64,000 nt of DNA, from NCBI RefSeq assembly GCF_052857255.1, contig NC_135497.1, positions 547,069,531 to 547,133,530 of the forward strand. The letters run 5' to 3'. Position 1 is the stretch's first letter. Each line of letters opens with the position of its first letter. This document shows, one piece after another, positions 27,001 to 41,300 of the stretch. The DNA comes from Amblyomma americanum (Eukaryota > Arthropoda > Arachnida > Ixodida > Ixodidae). Below the pieces are notes generated by a model that was not told where the DNA came from, did not search any database, and saw only the letters and a program-made list of their open reading frames with translations. The position numbers and the translations under genes were made by a program.

Positions 27001-30000
27001 GCGGCTTCGTCCTGATGCGCCGCTGAATTGGCGGGATTTTTGAAACCACGTGACATGCCCACTTAGCCTGGCTTAAAAGGACGACACGAACATCGCTTAA
27101 ACTATTTGGCAGCGGTGCAGTGCACGGAGCAGAGAGTGATTTTTTTCACCTTGCGTTTCACAGGCGAAGCGCCCGACCACTGACCAAGTGCCTGGGGTAC
27201 AGCTGCATTAAGATACAGCGGCTTCGTCCTGATGCGCAGGTGAATTGCCGGGATTTTTGAAACCACGTGACATGCCCACTTAGCCTGGCTTAAAAGGACG
27301 CCACGAACATCGCTGCAACTATTTGGCAGCGGTGCAGCGCACGGAGCAGAGCGTGATTTTTTTCACCTTGCGTTTCACAGGCGAAGCGCCCGACCGCTCA
27401 CAAAGTGCCTGCGGTACAGCTACATTAAGATACAGCGGCTTCGTCCTTATGGGCCGGTGAATTGGCGGGATTTTTGAAACCACGTGACATGCCCACTTAG
27501 CCTGGCATAGAAGGACGCCACGAACATCGCTGGAACTATTTGGCAGCGGTGCAGCGCAGGGAGCAGAGCATGATTTTTTTCACCTTGCGTTTCACAGGCG
27601 AAGCGGCCGACCGCTGACCAAGTGCCTGCGGTACAGCTGCATTAAGATACAGCGGCTTCGTCCTGATGCGCCGGTGAATTGACAGGATTTTTGAAAGCAC
27701 GTGACATGCTCACTTTGTCTGGCTTAAAAGGACGCCACGACCATCCCTGGAACCATTTGGAAGCGGTGCAGCGCACGGAGCAGAGTGATTTTTTTCACCT
27801 TGCGTTTCACAGGTGAAGCGCCCGACCGCTGACCAAGTGCCTGCGGTACAGCTGCATTAAGATACAGCGGCTTCGTCCTGATGCGCCGGTGCATTGGCGG
27901 GATTTTTGAAACCACGTGACATGCCCACCTAGCCTGGCTTAAAAGGACGCCACGAACATCGCTGCAACTATTTGGCAGCGGTGTAGCGCACGGAGCAGAG
28001 CGTGATTTTTTTTCACCTTGCGTTTCAGAGGCGAAGCGCCCGACCGCTGACCAAGTGCCTGCGGTACAGCTGCATTAAGATACAGCGGCTTCGTCCTGAT
28101 TCTCCGGTGAATTGGCGAGATTTTTGGGACCACGTGACATCTCCACTTAGCCAGGCTTAAAAGGACGCCACGAACATCGCTGCAACTATTTGGCAGCTGT
28201 GCAGCGCACGGAGCAGAGCATGATTTTTTCACCTTGCGTTTCACAGGCGAAGCGCCCGACCGCTGACCAAGTGCCTGCGGTACAGCTGCATTAAGATACA
28301 GCGGCTTCGTCCTGATGCGCCGGTGAATTGGCGGGATTTTTGAAACCACGTGACATGCCCACTCAGCCTGGCTTAGAATGACGCCACGAACATCGCTGGA
28401 ACCATTTGGCAGCGGTGCAGCGCACGGAGCAGAGCGTGATTTTTTTCACCTTGCGACTCACAGGCGAAGCGCCCGACCGCTGACCAAGTGCCTGCGGTAC
28501 AGCTGCATTAAGATACAGCGGCTTCGTCCTGATGCGCCAGTGAATTGGCGGGATTTTTGAAACCACGTGACATGCCCACTCAGCCTGGCTTAGAAGGACG
28601 CCACGAACATCGCTGGAACCTTTTGGCAGCGGTGCAGCGCACGGAGCAGAGCGTGATTTTTTTCACCTTGCGATTCACAGGCGAAGCGCCCGACCGCTGA
28701 CCAAGTGCTTGCGGTACAGCTGCATTAAGATACAGCGGCTTCGTCCTGATTCTCCGGTGAATTGGCGGGACTTTTGAAACCACGTGACATGCCCACTTAG
28801 CCTGGCCTAAAAGGACGCCACGAACATCGCTGCAACTATTTGGCAGCGGTGCAGCGCACGGAGCAGAGCGTGATTTTTTTCACCTTGCGTTTCACAGGCG
28901 AAGCGCCCGACCGCTGACCAAGTGCCTGCGGTACAGCTGCATTAGGTACAGCGGCTTCGTCCTGATGCGCCAGAGAATTGGCGGGATTTTAGAAACCACG
29001 TGACATGCCCACTCAGCCTTGCTTAGAAGGACGCCACGAACATCGCTGGAACCATTTGGCAGCGGTGCAGCGCACGGAGCAGAGCGTGATTTTTTTCACC
29101 TTGCGTTTCACAGGCGAAGCGCCCGACCGCTGACCAAGTGCCTGCGGTACAGCTGCATTAAGATACAGCGGCTTCGTTTTGATGCACCGGTGAATTGGCG
29201 GGATTTTTGAAACCACGTGACATGCCCACTCAGCCTGGCTTAGAATGACGCCTCGAACATTGCTGGAACCATTTGGCAGCGGTGCAGCGCACGGAGCTGA
29301 GCGTGATTTTTTGCACCTTGCGATTCACAGGCGAAGCGCCCGACCGCTGACCAAGTGCCTGCGGTACAGCTGCATTAAGATACAGCGGCTTCGTCCTGAT
29401 GCGCCGGTGAATTGGCGGGATTTTTGAAACCACGTGACATGCCCACTTAGCCTGGCTTAAAAGGACGCCACGAACATCGCTGCAACTATTTGGCAGCGGT
29501 GCAGCGCACGGAGCAGAGCGTGATTTTTTCACCTTGCGTTTCACAGGCGAAGCGCCCGACCGCTGACCAAGTGCCTGCGGTACAGCTGCATTATGATACA
29601 GCGGCCTCGTCCTGATGCGCCGGTGAATTGGCGGGATTTTTGAAACCACGTGACATGCCCACTTAGCCTGGCTTAGAAGGACGCCACGAACATCGATGCA
29701 ACTATTTGGCAGCTGTGCAGCGGACGGAGCAGGGCGTGATTTTTTCACCTTGCGTTTCACAGGCGAAGCGCCCGACCGCTGACCAAGTGCCTGCGGTACA
29801 GCTGCATTAAGATACAGCGGCTTCGTCCTGATGCGCCGGTGAATTGGCGGGATTTTTCAAACCACGTGACATGCCCACTTTGCCTGGCTTAAAAGGACGC
29901 CACGAACATCGCTGCAACTATTTGGCAGCTGTGCAGCGCACGGAGCAGAGCGTGATTTTTTCACCTTGCGTTTCCCAGCCGAAGCGCCCGACCGCTGACC

Positions 30001-31190
30001 AAGTGCCTGCGGTACAGCTGCATTAAGATACAGCGGCTTCGTCCTGATGCGCCGGTGAATTGGCGGGATTTTTGAAACCACGTGACATGCCCACTTAGCC
30101 TGGCTTAGAAGGACACCACGAACATCGCTGCAACTATTTGGCAGCCATGCAGCGCACGGAGCAGAGAGTGATTTTTTCACCTTGCATTTCACAAGCGAAA
30201 CGCTCGACCGCTGACCAAGTGCCTGCGGTACAGCTGCATTAAGATACAGCGGCTTCGTCCTGATGCGCCGGTGAATTGGCGGGATTTTTGAAACCACGTG
30301 ACATGCCCACTTAGCCTGGCTTAAAAGGACGACACGAACATCGCTGAAACTATTTGGCAGCGGTGCAGTGCACGGAGCAGAGAGTGATTTTTTTCACCTT
30401 GCGTTTCACAGGCGAAGCGCCCGACCACTGACCAAGTGCCTGGGGTACAGCTGCATTAAGATACAGCGGCTTCGTCCTGATGCGCAGGTGAATTGCCGGG
30501 ATTTTTGAAACCACGTGACATGCCCACTTAGCCTGGCTTAAAAGGACGCCACGAACATCGCTGCAACTATTTGGCAGCGGTGCAGCGCACGGAGCAGAGC
30601 GTGATTTTTTTCACCTTGCGTTTCACAGGCGAAGCGCCCGACCGCTCACAAAGTGCCTGCGGTACAGCTACATTAAGATACAGCGGCTTCGTCCTGATGG
30701 GCCGGTGAATTGGCGGGATTTTTGAAACCACGTGACATGCCCACTTAGCCTGGCATAGAAGGACGCCACGAACATCGCTGGAACTATTTGGCAGCGGTGC
30801 AGCGCAGGGAGCAGAGCATGATTTTCTTCACCTTGCGTTTCACAGGCGAAGCGGCCGACCGCTGACCAAGTGCCTGCGGTACAGCTGCATTAAGATACAG
30901 CGGCTTCGTCCTGATGCGCCGGTGAATTGACAGGATTTTTGAAAGCACGTGACATGCTCACTTTGTCTGGCTTAAAAGGACGCCACGACCATCCCTGGAA
31001 CCATTTGGAAGCGGTGCAGCGCACGGAGCAGAGTGATTTTTTTCACCTTGCGTTTCACAGGTGAAGCGCCCGACCGCTGACCAAGTGCCTGCGGTACAGC
31101 TGCATTAAGATACTGCGGCTTCGTCCTGATGCGCCGGTGAATTGGCGGGATTTTTGAAACCACGTGACATGCCCACTTAGCCTGGCTTAA
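24031..31190. repeat. Higher-order repeat with 23- and 15-monomer offsets
   Basis: The unit series at 24,031-25,315 recurs at about 29,013-30,297 (offset 4,982 bp, 23 monomers), sharing rare variants such as GAACATTGCTGG and GGAGCTGAGCGTG. Units at 27,724-28,349 recur at 30,972 onward (3,248 bp, 15 monomers). Close relatives of the 24,031 series also occur at 408-1,488, so block 1 and block 2 share higher-order units across the Penelope insertion. Confidence 0.8.
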
Positions 31191-33153
31191 AAGGACGCCA
31201 CGAACATCGCTGCAACTATTTGGCAGCGGTGTAGCGCACGGAGCAGAGCGTGATTTTTTTTCACCTTGCGTTTCAGAGGCGAAGCGCCCGACCGCTGACC
31301 AAGTGCCTGCGGTACAGCTGCATTAAGATACAGCGGCTTCGTCCTGATTCTCCGGTGAATTGGCGAGATTTTTGGGACCACGTGACATCTCCACTTAGCC
31401 AGGCTTAAAAGGACGCCACGAACATCGCTGCAACTATTTGGCAGCTGTGCAGCGCACGTAGCAGAGCATGATTTTTTCACCTTGCGTTTCACAGGCGAAG
31501 CGCCCGACCGCTGACCAAGTGCCTGCGGTACAGCTGCATTAAGATACAGCGGCTTCGTCCTGATGCGCCGGTGAATTGGCGGGATTTTTGAAACCACGTG
31601 ACATGCCCACTTAGCATGGCTTAAAAGGACGCCACGAACATCGCTGGAACTATTTGGCAGCGGTGCCGCGCACGGAGCAGAGCGTGATTTTTTCACCTTG
31701 CGTTTCACAGGCGAAGCGCCCGACCGCTGACCAAGTGCCTGTGGTACAGCTGCATTAAGATACAGCGGCTTCGTCCTGATGCGCCGGTGAATTGGCGGGA
31801 TTTTTGAAACCACGTGACATGCCCACTTAGCCTGGCTTAAAAGGACGCCACGAACATCGCTGCAACTATTTGGCAGCTGTGCAGCGCACGGAGCAGAGCG
31901 TGATTTTTTCACCTTGCGTTTCCCAGGCGAAGCGCCCGACCGCTGACCAAGTGCCTGCGGTACAGCTGCATTAAGATACAGCGGCTTCGTCCTGATGCGC
32001 CGGTGAATTGGCGGGATTTTTGAAACCACGTGACATGCCCACTTAGCCTGGCTTAAAAGGACGCCACGAACATCGCTGCAACTATTTGGCAGCGGTGCAG
32101 CGCACGGAGCAGAGCGTGCTTTTTTCACCTTGCGTTTCACAGGCGAAGCGCCCGACCGCTGACCAAGTGCCTGCGGAACAGCTGCATTAAGATACAGCGG
32201 CTTCGTTCTGATGCGCCGGTGAATAGGCGGGATTTTTGAAACCACGTGACATGCCTACTTAGCCTGGCTTAGAAGGACACCACGAACATCGCTGCAACTA
32301 TTTGGCAGCCGTGCAGCGCACGGAGCAGAGAGTGATTTTTTCACCTTGCATTTCACAAGCGAAACGCTCGACCGCTGACCAAGTGCCTGCGGTACAGCTG
32401 CATTAAGATACAGCGGCTTCGTCCTGATGCGCCGGTGAATTGGCGGGATTTTTGAAACCACGTGACATGCCCACTTAGCCTGGCTTAAAAGGACGACACG
32501 AACATCGCTGAAACTATTTGGCAGCGGTGCAGTGCACGGAGCAGAGAGTGATTTTTTTCACCTTGCGTTTCACAGGCGAAACGGCCGACCGCTGACCAAG
32601 TGCCTGCGGTACAGCTGCATTAAGATACAGCGGCTTCGTCCTGATGCGCCGGTGAATTGACAGGATTTTTGAAAGCACGTGACATGCTCACTTTGTCTGG
32701 CTTAAAAGGACGCCACGACCATCCCTGGAACCATTTGGAAGCGGTGTAGCGCACGGAGCAGAGCGTGATTTTTTTCACCTTGCGTTTCACAGGCGAAGCG
32801 CCCGACCGCTCACAAAGTGTCTGCTGTACAGCTGCATTAAGATACAGCGGCTTCGTCCTGATGGGCCGGTGAATTGGCGGGATTTTTGAAAGCACGTGAC
32901 ATGCTCACTTTGTCTGGCTTAGAAGGACGCCACGAGCATCTCTGGAACTATTCGGCAGCGGTGCAGCGCACGGAGCAGAGCATAATTTATTTCACCTTGC
33001 GTTTCACAGGCGAAACGGCCGACCGCTGACCAAGTGCCTGCGGTACAGCTGCATTAAGATACAGCGGCTTCGTCCTGATGCGCCGGTGAATTGACGGGAT
33101 TTTTGAAAGCACGTGACATGCTCACTTTGTCTGGCTTAAAAGGACGCCACGAC

Positions 33154-36100
33154 CATCCCTGGAACCATTTGGAAGCGGTGCAGCGCACGGAGCAAAGAGT
33201 GATTTTTTTCACCTTGCGTTTCAAAGGTGAAGCGCCCGACCGCGACCAAGTGCCTGCGGTACAGCTGCATTAAGATACAGCGGCTTCGTCCTGATGCGCC
33301 AGTGAATTGGCGGGATTTTTGAAACCACGAGACATGCCCACTTAGCCTGGCTTAAAAAGACACCACGAACATGGCTGCAACTATTTGCCAGCGGTGCAGC
33401 GCACGGAGCAGAGCGTGATTTTTTTCACCTTGCGTTTCATAGGCGAAGCGCCCGACCGCTGACTAAGTGCCTGCGGTACAGCTGCATTAAGATACAGCGG
33501 CTTAGTCCCGATGCGCCGGTGAATTGGCGGGATTTTTGAAACCACGTGACATGCCCACTTAGCCTGGCTTAAAAGGACGCCACGAACATCGCTGCAACCA
33601 TTTGGCAGCGGTGCAGCGCACGGAGCAGAGCGTGATTTTTTTTCACCTTGCGTTTCAGAGGCGAAGCGCCCGACCGCTGACCAAGTGCCTGCGGTACAGC
33701 TGCATTAAGATACAGCGGCTACGTCCTGATTCTCCGGTGAATTGGCAGGATTTTTGAAACCACGTGACATGCCCACTTAGCCTGGCTTAAAAGGACGCCA
33801 CGAACATCGCTGCAACTATTTGGCAGCGGTGCAGCGCACGGAGCAGAGCGTGATTTTTTCACCTTGCGTTTCACAGGCGAAGCGCCCGACCGCTGACCAA
33901 GTGCCTGCGGTACAGCTGCATTATGATACAGCGGCCTCGTCCTGATGCGCCGGTGAATTGGCGGGATTTTTGAAACCACGTGACATGCCCACTTAGCCTG
34001 GCTTAGAAGGACGCCACGAACATCGATGCAACTATTTGGCAGCTGTGCAGCGGACGGAGCAGGGCGTGATTTTTTTCACCTTGCGTTTCACAGGCGAAGC
34101 GCCCGACCGCTGACCAAGTGCCTGCGGTACAGCTGCATTAAGATACAGCGGCTTCGTCCTGATGCGCCGGTGAATTGGCGGGATTTTTGAAACCACGTGA
34201 CATGCCCACTTAGCCTGGCTTAAAAGGACGCCACGAACATCGCTGCAACTATTTGGCAGCTGTGCAGCGCACGGAGCAGAGCGTGATTTTTTCACCTTGC
34301 GTTTCCCAGCCGAAGCGCCCGACCGCTGACCAAGTGCCTGCGGTACAGCTGCATTAAGATACAGCGGCTTCGTCCTGATGCGCCGGTGAATTGGCGGGAT
34401 TTTTGAAACCACGTGACATGCCCACTTAGCCTGGCTTAGAAGGACACCACGAACATCGCTGCAACTATTTGGCAGCCATGCAGCGCACGGAGCAGAGAGT
34501 GATTTTTTCACCTTGCATTTCACAAGCGAAACGCTCGACCGCTGACCAAGTGCCTGCGGTACAGCTGCATTAAGATACAGCGGCTTCGTCCTGATGCGCC
34601 GGTGAATTGGCGGGATTTTTGAAACCACGTGACATGCCCACTTAGCCTGGCTTAAAAGGACGACACGAACATCGCTGAAACTATTTGGCAGCGGTGCAGT
34701 GCACGGAGCAGAGAGTGATTTTTTTCACCTTGCGTTTCACAGGCGAAGCGCCCGACCACTGACCAAGTGCCTGGGGTACAGCTGCATTAAGATACAGCGG
34801 CTTCGTCCTGATGCGCAGGTGAATTGCCGGGATTTTTGAAACCACGTGACATGCCCACTTAGCCTGGCTTAAAAGGACGCCACGAACATCGCTGCAACTA
34901 TTTGGCAGCGGTGCAGCGCCCGGAGCAGAGCGTGATTTTTTTCACCTTGCGTTTCACAGGCGAAGCGCCCGACCGCTCACAAAGTGCCTGCGGTACAGCT
35001 ACATTAAGATACAGCGGCTTCGTCCTGATGAGCCGGTGAATTGGCGGGATTTTTGAAACCACGTGACATGCCCACTTAGCCTGGCATAGAAGGACGCCAC
35101 GAACATCGCTGGAACTATTTGGCAGCGGTGCAGCGCAGGGAGCAGAGCATGATTTTTTTCACCTTGCGTTTCACAGGCGAAGCGGCCGACCGCTGACCAA
35201 GTGCCTGCGGTACAGCTGCATTAAGAAACAGCGGCTTCGTCCTGATGCGCCGGTGAATTGACAGGATTTTTGAAAGCACGTGACATGCTCACTTTGTCTG
35301 GCTTAAAAGGACGCCACGACCATCCCTGGAACCATTTGGAAGCGGTGCAGCGCACGGAGCAGAGTGATTTTTTTCACCTTGCGTTTCACAGGTCAAGCGC
35401 CCGACCGCTGACCAAGTGCCTGCGGTACAGCTGCATTAAGATACAGCGGCTTCGTCCTGATGCGCCGGTGAATTGGCGGGATTTTTGAAACCACGTGACA
35501 TGCCCACTTAGCCTGGCTTAAAAGGACGCCACGAACATCGCTGCAACTATTTGGCAGCGGTGCAGCGCACGGAGCAGAGTGATTTTTTTCACCTTGCGTT
35601 TCAAAGGTGAAGCGCCCGACCGCGACCAAGTGCCTGCGGTACAGCTGCATTAAGATACAGCGGCTTCGTCCTGATGCGCCTGTGAATTGGCGGGATTTTT
35701 GAAACCACGAGACATGCCCACTTAGCCTGGCTTAAAAGGACACCACGAACATGGCTGCAACTATTTGGCAGCGGTGCAGCGCACGGAGCAGAGCGTGATT
35801 TTTTTCACCTTGCGTTTCATAGGCGAAGCGCCCGACCGCTAAGTGCCTGCGGTACAGCTGCATTAAGATACAGCGGCTTAGTCCCGATGCGCCGGTGAAT
35901 TGGCGGGATTTTTGAAACCACGTGACATGCCCACTTAGCCTGGCTTAAAAGGACGCCACGAACATCGCTGCAACCATTTGGCAGCGGTGCAGCGCACGGA
36001 GCAGAGCGTGATTTTTTTTCACCTTGCGTTTCAGAGGCGAAGCGCCCGACCGCTGACCAAGTGCCTGCGGTACAGCTGCATTAAGATACAGCGGCTACGT

Positions 36101-38343
36101 CCTGATTCTCCGGTGAATTGGCAGGATTTTTGAAACCACGTGACATGCCCACTTAGCCTGGCTTAAAAGGACGCCACGAACATCGCTGCAACTATTTGGC
36201 AGCGGTGCAGCGCACGGAGCAGAGCGTGATTTTTTCACCTTGCGTTTCACAGGCGAAGCGCCCGACCGCTGACCAAGTGCCTGCGGTACAGCTGCATTAT
36301 GATACAGCGGCCTCGTCCTGATGCGCCGGTGAATTGGCGGGATTTTTGAAACCACGTGACATGCCCACTTAGCCTGGCTTAGAAGGACGCCACGAACATC
36401 GATGCAACTATTTGGCAGCTGTGCAGCGGACGGAGCAGGGCGTGATTTTTTCACCTTGCGTTTCACAGGCGAAGCGCCCGACCGCTGACCAAGTGCCTGC
36501 GGTACAGCTGCATTAAGATACAGCGGCTTCGTCCTGATGCGCCGGTGAATTGGCGGGATTTTTGAAACCACGTGACATGCCCACTTAGCCTGGCTTAAAA
36601 GGACGCCACGAACATCGCTGCAACTATTTGGCAGCTGTGCAGCGCACGGAGCAGAGCGTGATTTTTTCACCTTGCGTTTCCCAGCCGAAGCGCCCGACCG
36701 CTGACCAAGTGTCTGCGGTACAGCTGCATTAAGATACAGCGGCTTCGTCCTGATGCGCCGGTGAATTGGCGGGATTTTTGAAACCACGTGACATGCCCAC
36801 TTAGCCTGGCTTAGAAGGACACCACGAACATCGCTGCAACTGTTTGGCAGCCATGCAGCGCACGAAGCAGAGCATAATTTATTTCACCTTGCGTTTCACA
36901 GGCGAAACGGCCGACCGCTGACCAAGTGCCTGCGGTACAGCTGCATTAAGATACAGCGGCTTCGTCCTGATGCGCCGGTGAATTGACGGGATTTTTGAAA
37001 GCACGTGACATGCTCACTTTGTCTGGCTTAAAAGGACGCCACGACCATCCCTGGAACCATTTGGAAGTGGTGCAGCGCACGGAGCAAAGAGTGATTTTTT
37101 TCACCTTGCGTTTCAAAGGTGAAGCGCCCGACCGCGACCAAGTGCCTGCGGTACAGCTGCATTAAGAGACAGCGGCTTCGTCCTGATGCGCCTGTGAATT
37201 GGCGGGATTTTTGAAACCACGAGACATGCCCACTTAGCCTGGCTTAAAAGGACACCACGAACATGGCTGCAACTATTTGGCAGCGGTGCAGCGCACGGAG
37301 CAGAGCGTGATTTTTTTCACCTTGCGTTTCATAGGCGAAGCGCCCGACCGCTGACCAAGTGCCTGCGGTACAGCTGCATTAAGATACAGCGGCTACGTCC
37401 TGATTCTCCGGTGAATTGGCAGGATTTTTGAAACCACGTGACATGCCCACTTAGCCTGGCTTAAAAGGACGCCACGAACATCGCTGCAACTATTTGGCAG
37501 CGGTGCAGCGCACGGAGCAGAGCGTGATTTTTTCACCTTGCGTTTCCCAGGCGAAGCGCCCGACCGCTGACCAAGTGCCTGCGGTACAGCTGCATTAAGA
37601 TACAGCGGCTTCGTCCTGATGCGCCGGTGAATTGGCGGGATTTTTGAAACCACGTGACAAGCCCACTTAGCCTGGCTTAGAAGGACGCCACGACCATCCC
37701 TGGAACCATTTGGAAGCGGTGCAGCGCACGGAGCAGAGTAATTTTTTTCACCTTGCGTTTCACAGGTGAAGCGCCCGACCGCTGACCAAGTGCCTGCGGT
37801 ACAGCTGCATTAAGATACAGCGGCTTCGTCCTGATGCGCCGGTGAATTGGCGGGATTTTTGAAACCACGTGACATGCCCACTTAGCCTGGCTTAAAAGGA
37901 CGCCACGAACATCGCTGCAACTATTTGGCAGCGGTGTAGCGCACGGAGCAGAGCGTGATTTTTTTTCACCTTGCGTTTCAGAGGCGAAGCGCCCGACCGC
38001 TGACCAAGTGCCTGCGGTACAGCTGCATTAAGATACAGCGGCTTCGTCCTGATTCTCCGGTGAATTGGCGAGATTTTTGGGACCACGTGACATCTCCACT
38101 TAGCCAGGCTTAAAAGCACGCCACGAACATCGCTGCAACTATTTGGCAGCTGTGCAGCGCACGGAGCAGAGCATGATTTTTTCACCTTGCGTTTCACAGG
38201 CGAAGCGCCCGACCGCTGACCAAGTGCCTGCGGTACAGCTGCATTAAGATACAACGGCCTCGTCCTGATGCGCCGGTGAATTGGCGGGATTTTTGAAACC
38301 ACGTGACATGCCCACTTAGCCTGGCTTAGAAAGACGCCACGAA
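33154..38343. repeat. 5,190-bp segmental tandem duplication, copy 1 (24 monomers)
   Basis: This 24-monomer block is followed directly by a near-identical copy at 38,344-43,533. Matching checkpoints at a constant offset of 5,190: 33,301/38,491, 33,719/38,909, 35,258/40,448, 35,821/41,011 (a shared 7-bp deletion, ACCGCTAAGTG), 36,095/41,285 and 37,621/42,811 (a shared GACAAGCCC variant). The only difference I noted is G at 35,663 versus A at 40,853; I did not align every base. Confidence 0.93.
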
Positions 38344-41300
38344 CATCCCTGGAACCATTTGGAAGCGGTGCAGCGCACGGAGCAAAGAGTGATTTTTTTC
38401 ACCTTGCGTTTCAAAGGTGAAGCGCCCGACCGCGACCAAGTGCCTGCGGTACAGCTGCATTAAGATACAGCGGCTTCGTCCTGATGCGCCAGTGAATTGG
38501 CGGGATTTTTGAAACCACGAGACATGCCCACTTAGCCTGGCTTAAAAAGACACCACGAACATGGCTGCAACTATTTGCCAGCGGTGCAGCGCACGGAGCA
38601 GAGCGTGATTTTTTTCACCTTGCGTTTCATAGGCGAAGCGCCCGACCGCTGACTAAGTGCCTGCGGTACAGCTGCATTAAGATACAGCGGCTTAGTCCCG
38701 ATGCGCCGGTGAATTGGCGGGATTTTTGAAACCACGTGACATGCCCACTTAGCCTGGCTTAAAAGGACGCCACGAACATCGCTGCAACCATTTGGCAGCG
38801 GTGCAGCGCACGGAGCAGAGCGTGATTTTTTTTCACCTTGCGTTTCAGAGGCGAAGCGCCCGACCGCTGACCAAGTGCCTGCGGTACAGCTGCATTAAGA
38901 TACAGCGGCTACGTCCTGATTCTCCGGTGAATTGGCAGGATTTTTGAAACCACGTGACATGCCCACTTAGCCTGGCTTAAAAGGACGCCACGAACATCGC
39001 TGCAACTATTTGGCAGCGGTGCAGCGCACGGAGCAGAGCGTGATTTTTTCACCTTGCGTTTCACAGGCGAAGCGCCCGACCGCTGACCAAGTGCCTGCGG
39101 TACAGCTGCATTATGATACAGCGGCCTCGTCCTGATGCGCCGGTGAATTGGCGGGATTTTTGAAACCACGTGACATGCCCACTTAGCCTGGCTTAGAAGG
39201 ACGCCACGAACATCGATGCAACTATTTGGCAGCTGTGCAGCGGACGGAGCAGGGCGTGATTTTTTTCACCTTGCGTTTCACAGGCGAAGCGCCCGACCGC
39301 TGACCAAGTGCCTGCGGTACAGCTGCATTAAGATACAGCGGCTTCGTCCTGATGCGCCGGTGAATTGGCGGGATTTTTGAAACCACGTGACATGCCCACT
39401 TAGCCTGGCTTAAAAGGACGCCACGAACATCGCTGCAACTATTTGGCAGCTGTGCAGCGCACGGAGCAGAGCGTGATTTTTTCACCTTGCGTTTCCCAGC
39501 CGAAGCGCCCGACCGCTGACCAAGTGCCTGCGGTACAGCTGCATTAAGATACAGCGGCTTCGTCCTGATGCGCCGGTGAATTGGCGGGATTTTTGAAACC
39601 ACGTGACATGCCCACTTAGCCTGGCTTAGAAGGACACCACGAACATCGCTGCAACTATTTGGCAGCCATGCAGCGCACGGAGCAGAGAGTGATTTTTTCA
39701 CCTTGCATTTCACAAGCGAAACGCTCGACCGCTGACCAAGTGCCTGCGGTACAGCTGCATTAAGATACAGCGGCTTCGTCCTGATGCGCCGGTGAATTGG
39801 CGGGATTTTTGAAACCACGTGACATGCCCACTTAGCCTGGCTTAAAAGGACGACACGAACATCGCTGAAACTATTTGGCAGCGGTGCAGTGCACGGAGCA
39901 GAGAGTGATTTTTTTCACCTTGCGTTTCACAGGCGAAGCGCCCGACCACTGACCAAGTGCCTGGGGTACAGCTGCATTAAGATACAGCGGCTTCGTCCTG
40001 ATGCGCAGGTGAATTGCCGGGATTTTTGAAACCACGTGACATGCCCACTTAGCCTGGCTTAAAAGGACGCCACGAACATCGCTGCAACTATTTGGCAGCG
40101 GTGCAGCGCCCGGAGCAGAGCGTGATTTTTTTCACCTTGCGTTTCACAGGCGAAGCGCCCGACCGCTCACAAAGTGCCTGCGGTACAGCTACATTAAGAT
40201 ACAGCGGCTTCGTCCTGATGAGCCGGTGAATTGGCGGGATTTTTGAAACCACGTGACATGCCCACTTAGCCTGGCATAGAAGGACGCCACGAACATCGCT
40301 GGAACTATTTGGCAGCGGTGCAGCGCAGGGAGCAGAGCATGATTTTTTTCACCTTGCGTTTCACAGGCGAAGCGGCCGACCGCTGACCAAGTGCCTGCGG
40401 TACAGCTGCATTAAGAAACAGCGGCTTCGTCCTGATGCGCCGGTGAATTGACAGGATTTTTGAAAGCACGTGACATGCTCACTTTGTCTGGCTTAAAAGG
40501 ACGCCACGACCATCCCTGGAACCATTTGGAAGCGGTGCAGCGCACGGAGCAGAGTGATTTTTTTCACCTTGCGTTTCACAGGTCAAGCGCCCGACCGCTG
40601 ACCAAGTGCCTGCGGTACAGCTGCATTAAGATACAGCGGCTTCGTCCTGATGCGCCGGTGAATTGGCGGGATTTTTGAAACCACGTGACATGCCCACTTA
40701 GCCTGGCTTAAAAGGACGCCACGAACATCGCTGCAACTATTTGGCAGCGGTGCAGCGCACGGAGCAGAGTGATTTTTTTCACCTTGCGTTTCAAAGGTGA
40801 AGCGCCCGACCGCGACCAAGTGCCTGCGGTACAGCTGCATTAAGATACAGCGACTTCGTCCTGATGCGCCTGTGAATTGGCGGGATTTTTGAAACCACGA
40901 GACATGCCCACTTAGCCTGGCTTAAAAGGACACCACGAACATGGCTGCAACTATTTGGCAGCGGTGCAGCGCACGGAGCAGAGCGTGATTTTTTTCACCT
41001 TGCGTTTCATAGGCGAAGCGCCCGACCGCTAAGTGCCTGCGGTACAGCTGCATTAAGATACAGCGGCTTAGTCCCGATGCGCCGGTGAATTGGCGGGATT
41101 TTTGAAACCACGTGACATGCCCACTTAGCCTGGCTTAAAAGGACGCCACGAACATCGCTGCAACCATTTGGCAGCGGTGCAGCGCACGGAGCAGAGCGTG
41201 ATTTTTTTTCACCTTGCGTTTCAGAGGCGAAGCGCCCGACCGCTGACCAAGTGCCTGCGGTACAGCTGCATTAAGATACAGCGGCTACGTCCTGATTCTC